NCBI GenBank assembly: GCA_030295235.1
Contig: AP026173.1
Coordinates: 186,001-250,000 of the forward strand
DNA from: Fistulifera solaris
Taxonomy: Eukaryota > Bacillariophyta > Bacillariophyceae > Naviculales > Stauroneidaceae
Direction: 5' to 3'
DNA length: 64,000 bases
Shown here: one piece after another, positions 45,906 to 55,775 of the stretch
How the letters are laid out: the number at the start of each line of letters is the position of its first letter
Numbering within the stretch: the stretch's first letter is position 1
Notes under the pieces: model-generated
The model's input: only the letters and a program-made list of their open reading frames with translations
What the model was told of the DNA's origin: nothing
Database searches by the model: none
Translations under genes and position numbers: made by a program

Positions 45906-48900
45906 ATGATTCTGACATTTCTCGCACGGAGTCGATCGCTCGTATGGGTTAACGCGTGGAGTGCATCCTTGCGTACAACAAAGAGAGGGCGAGCACTCTT
46001 CGAACCATTTTATTTCGTGAATAATCGATCCGGTCGTAGCTTGTCGGTATCGGCGGTGGATCTTGCCGATGTCGACACTGAAAGCGCAGACGGATCGTTT
46101 GCATCGGATGCCTTTCAAGTTCAGGCGCCCTTTCCACCGGCGGGAGATCAACCAGCAGCGATACAGGCGTTGATTGAGCGGGTGCAGCAAGGTGATCGGT
46201 TTGCCTTATTGCGGGGTTGCACTGGCACAGGAAAGACGTTGGTCATGAGTCACGTGATTGCCGGCACGCAAAAGCCGACCCTCGTCTTGTGTCACAACAA
46301 GACGTTGGCGGCGCAATTGGCGCGGGAATTGCGGGCCTTTCTCGGACCCGTCGTCGAACTGTTTGTCAGTTATTACAATCATTACCGTCCCGAGTTTTAT
46401 CGCGAAACGACGGGAACGTATATGGCGAAAAAATCGTCAGTCAATCCGGATTTGGACGTGTTGCGGCACCGAGCGACGCGTGCCCTCGCGTCGCGAAGAA
46501 ATGTGGTGGTAGTCGCGTCGGTGAGTTGCTTGTTTGGTTTGGGGCTGCCCAAGGAATATTTGGATGCCTGTGTACACTACAAGACCCATGACCCTTTGGA
46601 TTGGGATGAGTTCGTAGAGAAGTTGACTCGATTGCAGTACCGAATGGCGGTAGACGATGACAGTTTTGAAAGAGGGAAATACCAGGTTTTACACGATGAC
46701 AGCTCGGACTCGAAAGTGATAACCTTATGGCCTCCTTACGAAAAATTCCCCATGCAGCTGGTTGTCGCTCCAATGGCGGCGAATTCGACGCAATTTTCGG
46801 TTCGAAGGATTCTACAAGGAAATCAAGACGGATTTCATCCAATCAACGGATGCAAACTTTTCCCCGCTAGTCATCATGTTACACATGATATGGAAGCGGC
46901 GTGTCTCTCCATTGAGGAAGAATTACAGGAAAGGATTAAATACTTCAATGACATGGGGAACAAAGACGCGTGCAATCGCTTGCAAGTTTCTGTATTAAGA
47001 GACTTGGATCAACTTCGTACTTGGCACAGTTGCAAGGGCATTGAGAACTACAGTCGCCATTTAGCGGGTCGACCTGCTGGCTTACCTCCCGACACTTTAT
47101 TGGATTACATGAGACTACTTAATGGGGATGATTGGCTACTCATGATGGATGAAAGCCACGTGACGCTGCCTCAACTGAGCAGTATGTTTCGAGGCGATCA
47201 GTCTCGAAAGCGTCAATTAGTCAAACACGGTTTTCGGTTGCCATCTGCATTGGACAACCGCCCACTCAATGAACACGAATTCTGGGACCGTGCCAGTCAA
47301 ACAATTTTTGTTTCGGCGACTCCGTCACCCCGTGAACTTGCACTAACAAACAGCGACCCCATAGATATGATCATCCGACCCACCCATGTTTGTGACCCGA
47401 AGATCGAGGTTCGGCCGGCTGATGGAAAGCACATCAATGATTTGATCGAGGAGGTAAAAACTCGCGCAAAGAAAAAGCAAGGAAGTCTCGTTATCACCCT
47501 GACTAAGCGAGATGCAGAAGATCTGGCTAGCCATTTGGAAGGATGTGGTGTGAAGAGTGCGTATTTGCATTCCGGTTTGAAAACGCTCGAGCGCTCGAAT
47601 GCTTTGCGAGCTTTGCAACTGCGAGAAATCGACTGTATAGTTGGCATCAACTGTTTGCGTGAGGGACTCGACTTGCCGCAAGTATCTCTAGTGGCGGTTC
47701 TTAATGCCGACTGTGAAGGATTCCTGCGGTCCGAATCGGCATTGCTTCAAGTGGTCGGTCGTGCGGCTCGAAACGTTCATGGAATGGCAATCTTTTATGC
47801 GAACCGAGTGACAGATAGCATGAAACGGTGCATGGATTTGACAGCGCATCGACGACAATTACAGCTTGACTACAATAAGAAGAATGGGTGTTCTACGAGA
47901 TCAACAACAGGATCTTCGGCGCTATCCTTTTTGATTTACTCAAGGAACAGATTGAGTTGGAAAAGGGCTGATGGCAGAAGAGTCCAAAGCAGTCCAACTT
48001 GCTAGTTTTACTTCGGAGCCTTTACAAATTATTTCTGCTCAGAAAGGAAAAAGTCAGATTGTGACTGACCACATACCGAATACACCCGGCGTTTACTTCT
48101 GGAAAGACGACGAAGGATCGATACTGTATATTGGGAAGGGTGTCAATCTTCGTAGTCGTGTTAAATCATATATTTCGCCAAGTGCCAAACACGGCCCTCG
48201 TATCAAGGAAATGGTTCGGCGAGCCAAGTCGGTTGACGTTGTCTTGACAGCCAGCGAACGCGACGCATTACTTCTCGAATCAAATTACATTAAGCATCAC
48301 CAGCCCCCTTTTAATGTTCTTTTGAAAGATGATGAACATTATCCTTACATTTGTGCCAGTGTGGGAGACTCGATTCCGAGTCTCACTGTTGTGCCATACC
48401 GGAAGCCAGAACATGTCAGTGGATCGTCGCGTTACCGATACTTTGGCCCGTATACGAGCTTCCAAGAAATCAATGCCATTCTTGATGACATAGAGCGAAT
48501 GTATGACTTGAGAGTTAAATCATTCATGACTCGCCAAGGATCTTTGTCGAAAGAAGCATACAATGAGCTCTTTGACAAAGCATTAGAGGAGATTTTCGGC
48601 GACTCCAGAGGGCTTTCTCACAATTTGCGCATACGGCGCCGCCAATACGAAGAGGCGGGGCTGCTATTTGATTCAGAGAGTAATGCATGCAGGGATGTTG
48701 TAACCGTCCAGCTTTTACAAGATGATAAAGCCATCGTGAGTGTGATGCAACTTCGAAGTGGGATCATGGCTGGAAGGTATAAATATACCTGTCAAGTCTC
48801 CGCTGGTCTTGGGGATGAGGATCTAGGATCGGTCCTTCAGACTGTTCTGACCGAAAGACATTATCCGTCAGGAGGCGAACACTCAACAAGCTGGTTTCCC

Positions 48901-49697
48901 GACAATGTGTTACTCTCTCTTCCTGCGTTAGACGTAAAAGTTTTGAAAGAGAGTATTCGAGAAAGTCGTTCACGGATCGAACCGAATAGAAAAGGAAGGA
49001 TTCAAGTTAGGACAGCTGCAACACGTGGTGCGCAGAAGGAAATTGATGAAAGAACTTTAGAGTTTGCAACAAAAACATGTTTCAGGACTTACTTACCCAT
49101 GCCAACCAATACAGCATTTCTTTGAATGGAGATTTGGCGTCCACGGAGTTGGCTGATCTATTGGCTTTAGAAAATCCTCCGTCGCGCATCGAGTGCTACG
49201 ATATCAGCCATACGCAGGGAGAGAATGCCGTTGCATCGAGGGTCGTGTTTGAGAATGGCGAGCCGCAGCCTCACTTATACCGACAATTTGTAATCCGATC
49301 TGTCGTTGGTATCGATGATTATGCTAGTATAGAGGAAGTTTTGGAGCGGCGTTTTCGGCGGGCGTTTAAATCCAATACGGATCTGGATGGAGACGACCCA
49401 TGGGCAGTTCCAGATCTAGTAGTGATTGATGGAGGTAAAGGACAGTTAAACGCAGCTGTAAAAGGAATTTCGAAAGCAGCTGAATCACCGGAAGGCCAAT
49501 TCGATATTCGATCACTAGTCGCCGTATGCGCTTTGGCGAAAGACAAGGAGGAAGTTTTTGTGCCTGGTCGAGGTGATCCAGTTAATGATCACCCCGACTC
49601 GCGCGCTTTGCTTTTGTTGAGAGCCCTCCGTGACGAAAGCCATCGTTTTGCATTGAAGGCACATCGAAAGAGGCGGTCGGTTTTGAAACATGTATAG
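45906..49697 (+). CDS. UvrB-UvrC fusion: bacterial-type nucleotide excision repair, plastid-targeted
   Basis: Bacterial UvrB verifies DNA damage as a helicase-like ATPase, and UvrC makes both incisions. The UvrB part has Walker A GCTGTGKT, the hairpin FVSYYNHYRPEFY, ASVSCLFGLG, GIENYSRH, MMDESHVTLPQ, GFRLPSALDNRPL and the HELICc motifs GINCLREGLDLPQ and QVVGRAAR. The UvrC part has a GIY-YIG nuclease (TPGVYFW, LYIGKG), a UVR-like helix (QYEEAGLLFDSESNACRD) and the RNase H-like nuclease (ECYDISHTQGE, DLVVIDGGKGQL, RDESHRFA). Both are in one orientation with no gap: protein-like sequence (FDLLKEQIELEKG) bridges them. Three frame changes, at G-runs 47886-47888 and 47965-47967 and the A-run 49071-49075, are each resolved by one missing base; the result is one frame of about 1,264 residues. 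The first ATG in the targeting context gives MILTFLARSRSLVWVNA then W, a diatom plastid presequence. Ends without UvrC's C-terminal helix-hairpin-helix pair. Confidence 0.85.
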
Positions 49698-49764
49698 TAC
49701 AAGTCCCAAACAACTTATAGAACCTAGACTTCCCCTTTGTTGGAAATTTTCGATTATTTTATGA

Positions 49765-51201
49765 TCATTCGTAAAGTGACGACCCTTCCGCCTCCAACTT
49801 CTTTCCAATATTTACAAAATCCACAATTTGATCCGGATCCGACGCCCCCACAATGATTTTATCAATGCCCTTTTCTTTCCACACATGCCGTAAGGCAAAC
49901 TCTTGTAATCGCATGTCGTCTGGCACAGGATACTTGGGAGAATCCCCACCACCATCTTCTCCATGGATCAACAGATGTCGCACATTTTTGGCGATTGAAT
50001 ACTTGACCGCCAAATTGAACGCCCCAAAGAATGCCTCCAAAACTTTGGCCGTATCTTCGTCGTAGGACTCGAACGTGTCATGGATCAAAGGAATGACTTG
50101 TTGCAGCAAAAATTCTTCGTGCGCCGCATAGGATCGCACTCGATCGAGACCCGCATCCACATCGTGCAACAAGCTCTGCATGAGCTTACATCCATCCAAC
50201 GTTTCTCGTTGATCGGTATCCAATTCAATCCCTTGTGACTTGAGTTCCAAAATTTCTTCAGCATCAAAATGTGCCATGGCGGCCTTCAATGCGACTTGAT
50301 AGGCTTCCGGAAGTCCTGTCATTTGATGAGTCCATTGCAGTGGATCGTTCTTGTTCATAGTGGCGGGTAGTAAATAATCGCGCAACACAAACGGATGTGA
50401 GGTGGAAGTTCCTCGATCCGGATAACACGACAACGGCCGCATGGCATAATATTGAATGTGTGCGGGTGCATCTTTCTTGCTCTTTAGAAAATCAGAATGT
50501 TCCAACAGGTTGTAAGGGAATTGTACGACACAAAAATCGGGCGTATCTTGTTGCAACGCGGGCGCCACGTGGTGCAGCCAGGACAAATGCAAGGGATGCG
50601 TCGGAGGCAAACTGAATCCATTGCTAACAATCCCGTACGAATGCAAAGGACTCTCACGAACGAGCCTTTGAAGTTCTCTACAAGATTCTGACAATTGATG
50701 AGCCAGTGTTTCATCCTTCTGATCTTGTAGATTGTGATTCTTTTGGACTTCAGGATTGTGCAGCAAAACGACCAATTCAAGATGATCCGGATATTGTTCC
50801 GCCAATTTCATCAACGGCGACTGTGTCAAAGCGTAATCCAAGTAATTGGGTCCTATATTGTGCAATACTCGATTTTTTTCAACGACGACATCGCCCGGAA
50901 AGAAGTTACCGTGAATTTCTTCGGTCCCCGTTTCGGCTTCCGCGACGGATCGATATCCGACTCGTAAGAGACATTGAATTTTGCGGGGCATTTCCTTTTC
51001 TAAAATTTGTGCCAACGCCGCATCCCCTCCTTCCGTTCCCGCTTCGATACACGAGATACCTTGTTGTACAGCGGTTTGCACGAGGAGTGGATACTGCGAC
51101 GAACGCCATTTCGAGCCGCCCAAGCCGAGGCGATCGATTGCCACTGTCGATAGACATCGTTTACTGATTGTTATTCTTCTTAATAGCGTTGAGGGAATCA
51201 T
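49765..51201 (-). CDS. Aldo/keto reductase-like protein, probably mitochondrial
   Basis: A 478-residue single-exon protein related to the aldo/keto reductase (TIM-barrel, NADPH-dependent) superfamily. Supporting features are the early LGLGGSKW and SCIEAGTEGGDAALAQIL segments and the late GIDKIIVGASDPDQIVDFV, which match the position of the NADPH-binding strand in the family. The start MIPSTLLRRITISKRCLST is basic and amphipathic, like a mitochondrial transit peptide. Oddly, the usual D-T-A-x-x-Y-G motif carrying the catalytic Tyr reads E-A-G-T-E-G-G, so the classical catalytic Tyr is missing; the protein may have lost reductase activity or use another residue. An insert of about 100 residues (DAEEILELKSQG to DTFESYDED) is helical and not typical. 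The frame is intact. Confidence 0.72.
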   Translation of the reverse strand: MIPSTLLRRITISKRCLSTVAIDRLGLGGSKWRSSQYPLLVQTAVQQGISCIEAGTEGGDAALAQILEKEMPRKIQCLLRVGYRSVAEAETGTEEIHGNFFPGDVVVEKNRVLHNIGPNYLDYALTQSPLMKLAEQYPDHLELVVLLHNPEVQKNHNLQDQKDETLAHQLSESCRELQRLVRESPLHSYGIVSNGFSLPPTHPLHLSWLHHVAPALQQDTPDFCVVQFPYNLLEHSDFLKSKKDAPAHIQYYAMRPLSCYPDRGTSTSHPFVLRDYLLPATMNKNDPLQWTHQMTGLPEAYQVALKAAMAHFDAEEILELKSQGIELDTDQRETLDGCKLMQSLLHDVDAGLDRVRSYAAHEEFLLQQVIPLIHDTFESYDEDTAKVLEAFFGAFNLAVKYSIAKNVRHLLIHGEDGGGDSPKYPVPDDMRLQEFALRHVWKEKGIDKIIVGASDPDQIVDFVNIGKKLEAEGSSLYE

Positions 51202-51763
51202 TGTCTTGCTTGATGGTTATTCAATATGAATAGTAAGAAAGGTTCGTGAAGCGGCAATGCCTTGTAGAATGATGATAGACATCATCATTCATTTCATGGT
51301 CGATGCTTTTTTCGCAAGATCTTCGCTCGATCTTCCTTGATCTTCCGTTCGAAATGCTTCCACGAGCGAAGGACAGAACGCAACGGAAATGTGACCTGGT
51401 GTGACGTGACCACGAACTCTAAGTATCCGAATTTTGAACGGACGAACGGACGACGAAACGTTTCCTGTCTAGAGCTATAGTGTACAAACCTTCTTTTTGT
51501 CAGGTACTTTCTGGTAAATACTCCAGCACAGAACTTCCACCTATGGCCCTTTACTACTGTTTTTGGTTAGAATGATGTCAGCGCAGAACTGCTTGGTATC
51601 TTCGCAAAGCTGACGTATTCAATGTTGTTTCTCCCCCTCGCACGGCGCGCCACCGCAAAACACAAACTTTCTCGCAAACGGAGCCGGCTGCTTTTGAAGT
51701 CAAACGCCCTCTGTTGCAACAAAACGAAACGGCCTTGTTCTGAAGAAGACACGTTCATCAACG
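51202..51763. other. Divergent intergenic region
   Basis: Upstream of the reductase-like gene (-) and the first Gly/Tyr-rich gene (+). A frame open from 51622 overlaps the latter in another register and is a shadow. No recognised site. Confidence 0.4.
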
Positions 51764-53271
51764 ATGATTCGAACAATCCTCAATCTCTTGCTCTTCTTGC
51801 ATCTCTTGGTGCAAGGAGACGCTTACGCGTACGGCTATGGCGGCACCTCCATGTGGGACAAAATGCCGGTCATGACGTCGGACGCCTCGGAGCCCGCCCA
51901 CCGGTCGTACAATTTGGCTCGAAATGGTGGATACGGGTACATGGGATACGATGGATGGGGCGGATACGGAATGAATCGTTATTCGCCCTACATGAGTTAC
52001 GGGTAAGTGGAGGAAGCGCCCGGGCGTGTTGCAAAATTCCGAGGCCTCACTGACTGGGGCGTGCTTTCTTCTTTCTTTTGCAGAGGTTACAACGATTATT
52101 ACGGCGGATATGGTCGTGGTTATTCGTCGTACGGGTACGGAGGATATTCGCCGTATTACAATAGGTAAGAAATGAGAGCCTTAGTGCTGTCTCTGAAAGA
52201 GAAAGGTTCCTGTCATGAAGTTCTTGCGGAGGTTTCCTGATTCTCACTTGTTCCCTTCCTTTAGGGGATACAACGATTATTACGGAGGATACGGACGTGG
52301 CTACGGATACGGAGGTTATTCTCCTTATTACAACAGGTAAGTTTATGTTATTGTTGTACGTAGAGGAGCCCGTTCGGTTGTCTGTGAATGAGGCAGCCTT
52401 CACTTCACGTGTACAAGTCATGTTGTATTGCATCCGTTTATCAAATGTCTCACGCTGTCCTCTTCTTTTTTGTCCTTCTTCAGTGGGTACTCTTCGTACG
52501 GATACGGAGGTTACTCCCCATACTACAGGTAAGAGCTTTGGAGTTGCTATTATTGCCAAGTTGACTTGAACATTTTTCTGCTGGCCTGTCTTGATGATTC
52601 GATTTGCAGATAAAAATGTCTTCTGTGTGACTGTTTCGTCTCATGCTTTCGTCTCATTCTTTTCTTTTAGCTCGTACGGCTATGGATCTGGGTAAGAACG
52701 TCGTTCGCTCATTTCGTAAAAATGCCTGCTCGAGCTGGTGTCTCATTCTTCTTTTAATTTCTTATTCATTCAGCAGATACGGCGGATACGGTGGATACGG
52801 TGGATACGGAGGCTATGGAGGTTATGGCGGATACGGTGGATACGGCCTCAGCTCGTACTACCGCCCCTACGAGTCGGACAAAATTGCTCGCGTGAGTCGC
52901 TGGACTGGCTCGGATGCTCGATACGGATACGACAGCTACTACCCTCGTTCGTACGGATATGGCTACGGTGGTGGCTACGGCGGTGGCTACGGCGGTGGCT
53001 ATTACAATAAGTAAGAAGATAAAGTTGGTGTTGGGATGATTTTGCCATCGTTTGCCTCATTGTTGTATTTGTCTCTTCCAGCTATTATGGCGGCCGCTAT
53101 GGTTCTGGCTATTACAATAACGGATACTACAATCCTTACAACAGTTACTACAACCGTGACCCCTACGCGATGAACCGAGGATACGGCATGAACTGGGGCT
53201 CGTCGTGGAGATCTCCTTTGTCTCCGGACGATATCACGTCGCGCAAGTCCTACTTTGACTGGCAGGCGTAA
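51764..53271 (+). CDS. Gly/Tyr-rich secreted protein with duplicated mini-exons (paralogue 1)
   Basis: A predicted secreted structural protein of 294 residues from seven exons: 51764-52002, 52084-52164, 52265-52336, 52484-52528, 52671-52691, 52774-53010 and 53082-53271. Every intron has GTAAG-like donors and a pyrimidine-AG acceptor, and every junction is phase 2, so exons can be lost or duplicated without changing frame. The signal peptide is MIRTILNLLLFLHLLVQGDA. Exons 2-4 encode versions of GYNDYYGGYGRGY / GYGGYSPYYN, clearly related to one another; exon 6 holds a YGG minirepeat. Then come SRWTGSDARYGY and the C-terminal block SWRSPLSPDDITSRKS. Gly/Tyr-rich repeats are common in cell-wall, adhesive or elastomeric proteins, but no known family matches. 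The adjacent gene at 54022 shares RWTGS and the C-terminal block. The splice model gives one open frame throughout, which supports it strongly. Confidence 0.82.
52777..52850 (+). repeat. Coding minisatellite of GGATACGGT-like units
   Basis: Nine-base units encoding Tyr-Gly-Gly repeat within exon 6 of the Gly/Tyr-rich gene. Units differ mainly at third positions (GGATACGGC, GGATACGGT, GGCTATGGA), so they are not a fresh slippage product. Confidence 0.75.
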
Positions 53272-54021
53272 ACTTCCATACCAGATACTATATTCTTGAA
53301 TGTTTTCCAATACTATTTTAAAACGATTAACCATGTGTTGTAATGTTAAGTTAGGTCTCTAGATTAGGTCTGGGATCTTACGTAGGTTTCGGTTTGTGTT
53401 CGTGGGGAACTTTAGTTGGTTCCGCAGCCGAGCGCCAACGCTTTCCATGGAGTTGGGCGTTAGACCCAAAGATATCGAAGCTCACACGATAGGAAAGAAG
53501 AACGCTGATGATAGGTGGATCCAAGCAAAGAGAAACTAATCGAGTTAGGAGCATTGGCGATGAAGGCAGATGGTCATCCGTTTGGGTGGGTCTCGTTATC
53601 TCTTCACGCTCGCTCATTCGTCCATTGTTGTTCGACAGTTTTTCGCCCGAAGACGGTCAGTACTGCCAACGTCATACATGTTGATTGACGACAGCTGACC
53701 ACTTTTCATCTCTGATAGAGTAGTGTACGATTTCTGGATGACGTGGGTTTGCGCGCCCGTCGAGCACACAAACTGCAACCTTCGACGACCACGTCGTGGC
53801 AAAAAAAGTCTTGGGGGGTGGAGAAAACCCAAGTTTTTGCGCGCGCAAGGGTACGCACTTTCTTCGTTCCATTCTTTTGACACCCATCGCATTGTCGTGT
53901 CCTTCATTCTCTTTCTTCTGATTCTTCCAGTTCTCTCTCTTTTCGAACCAGCATTCCTCTGTCTTCCTTTTTCCCATTGTTGACGCTTCCTCTTTCTATA
54001 AAGCAGCAAACAAACAAAACA
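53272..54021. other. Intergenic region between two Gly/Tyr-rich genes
   Basis: 3' UTR of the first gene and promoter of the second. The frames here on both strands (53378-54033) are Arg/Lys-rich and low complexity, with no support. A pyrimidine-rich tract at about 53905-54000 precedes the second ATG. Confidence 0.4.
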
Positions 54022-55110
54022 ATGATGCTTCAAAAGACACTCTTACTACTTCTCGTAGCGAACGTCTCGGCTTACACCGCGAGCAGCTACGCTTCTTCGG
54101 GCCGTGAATGGACGACCGAAACCGGTTTTCAGCCCAATTATTACGCCGGACATTACGGCGGTAACTACGCCCCGGGACCCTGGCAGGGTTCGTTCTCTCG
54201 CTCGCTCGACACCGCCGACGGCTTTCAGCAAGGAAAATCGTCGCGCTGGACGGGCTCGTCGCCGACCGCCTCGTATTCGCCGTACGTGCAGCCAATGTGG
54301 AACAACAACGGCTACTATCCGTCGAGCGAATACGGCTATGACAATATGTATCAAGGTCAAGGGTATCAAAGATCGAACAACAACAACTATCGTTTCTATG
54401 ATGACAACAGTTACTCGTCACGGTCCCCATACAGCCAGTCCTACCGCAATGGCAACTATGGGTACGGCGTTTCGAGTCAGTATTCAGGCTATCGCAACAA
54501 TGGGTATGCGAATGGGTATGCGAATCAGGCGTACGGCTTCGACAATCGTCGTTCCGATCAAATGAACGGCAAGAAAGTCGACCGCTGGACCGGGTCGTCC
54601 CCCACCACCAGCAACAGCCGTTATCTGTATGATTATGGAGGCCGCTATTACAACATCGATAACTCCTACGAAGATTCGTACTACAATGGTGCAGAAATGC
54701 CCTATTATTCTCAAGACGGATACGGTCGTCGGGCCGACAACTATCGCTACGGAAACTACCAGAATTACAAGCCATCGTCTATGGACGGACGAGAACCCTA
54801 CAACCAGTGGACTTCTGGATCTTCAAGAAATTATGGTAACCGCAACTACGATCGATACCAGACATCTTACAATGATCGAGGTTACTACCGAAACGGAGCC
54901 TACGACAACCGTGATGCCTACTACGACAATAACTATGGACGCTACGGCTTTGATCGCAGTGCCTATCGCGCCAATGAACAGATGAACTCGTACCAGAACT
55001 CGATTTATGGTTCGGGGCGTCAACAAGGACAGTCATGGAAGTCGCCCTTGTCTCCCGATGACATGGCTTCGCGAAAATCATCTGACGATTGGTCTTCGGC
55101 GTCACGTTAA
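54022..55110 (+). CDS. Gly/Tyr/Asn-rich secreted protein (paralogue 2)
   Basis: A predicted secreted 362-residue protein in a single exon. The start at 54022 gives MMLQKTLLLLLVANVSA, a signal peptide; the frame is open upstream, but the extension lacks sense. The mature protein is dominated by Tyr, Asn, Ser, Gly and Arg (for example YGNYQNYKPSS, NYGNRNYDRYQTSYNDRGYY). RWTGSSPTASYSP and RWTGSSPTTSNSR are internal repeats of the RWTGS box also found once in the neighbouring gene, and the C-terminus SWKSPLSPDDMASRKS repeats that gene's C-terminal block. The two genes are therefore paralogues, one multi-exonic with Gly-rich repeats and one intron-free with Asn/Arg-rich repeats. A role in wall or extracellular mucilage is an inference from composition only. 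Confidence 0.8.
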   Translation: MMLQKTLLLLLVANVSAYTASSYASSGREWTTETGFQPNYYAGHYGGNYAPGPWQGSFSRSLDTADGFQQGKSSRWTGSSPTASYSPYVQPMWNNNGYYPSSEYGYDNMYQGQGYQRSNNNNYRFYDDNSYSSRSPYSQSYRNGNYGYGVSSQYSGYRNNGYANGYANQAYGFDNRRSDQMNGKKVDRWTGSSPTTSNSRYLYDYGGRYYNIDNSYEDSYYNGAEMPYYSQDGYGRRADNYRYGNYQNYKPSSMDGREPYNQWTSGSSRNYGNRNYDRYQTSYNDRGYYRNGAYDNRDAYYDNNYGRYGFDRSAYRANEQMNSYQNSIYGSGRQQGQSWKSPLSPDDMASRKSSDDWSSASR

Positions 55111-55775
55111 GAAAATATTACGTTTTCATGACCAGCTTTTTTGTGCACTCTGCAAGGCAATCAAGATATTATCATGATATTGTGTGTAAATCTAACTAAA
55201 TAAGACTCCTTGATATAATAGTCTATCGGCTGCTCACAAAACATTGCTCTGAGTCGATACAAAATGCATACGGAGTAGCAGATAGCGTTATTCACGTCGG
55301 CCAAGAACTCTTTCAAGTTCTGTAGGCTTAAACAACAAACCTATGCTTTAGTTGACGTTGCTCTATCAACTTCAGTTTAAAAACGAAAATTCAACGAACC
55401 TAGCTAAACCTTCAAACAGAATCCCTTTTGTTCTTTGGATGACCCCAAATGCCCTCCCACCGAGTCGGATGACGTCGTTGATGCAAAAGTATGACGTGGT
55501 CGATGCAAAAATTGCTGACGTTGTCGATGCAGATTTGAAGTTCTGGATGACGCGACACCCAAACACTTGGACGGACGGACAAGACTTCAGTCCTCGATCA
55601 TGTCGTTAGTCACGAATCAATATTGAAAAAACTACGGAGTAATACGATGTTCGCCATTTGGCTACTATAATAAGTTCTAATCGAGCAAGCACAAAATTTT
55701 ATTCTTGGCGATCAAAAAAATTTATGATGATCATACAAGTTTACGCAAGTCTCACTTATGCTGATACAAGTAATT
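55111..55775. other. Convergent intergenic region with TGACGT repeats
   Basis: 3' ends of the Gly/Tyr-rich gene (+) and the kinase gene (-) face each other here. An 85-codon frame at 55352-55609 mostly translates the repeat listed separately. No other gene is supported. Confidence 0.45.
55470..55540 (+). repeat. Three imperfect repeats of TGACGTNGTNGATGCA
   Basis: TGACGT occurs at 55470-55475, 55492-55497 and 55516-55521, each followed by G/C-T-(T/C)-GATGCA, with 22-24 bp spacing. A further TGACGT lies at 55353-55358 and a TGACGC at 55548-55553. TGACGT and TGACGC match the published CO2/cAMP-responsive elements of Phaeodactylum carbonic anhydrase promoters. Here they lie between convergent genes, so a regulatory role is uncertain. 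Confidence 0.6.

Noticed and set aside
53614-54775. Long minus-strand frames opposite the second Gly/Tyr-rich gene, rich in Cys, Arg and Ser
   Set aside because: They are antisense shadows of the TAC/GGN/AAC-rich coding strand; the plus strand has a signal peptide and motifs shared with its neighbour.
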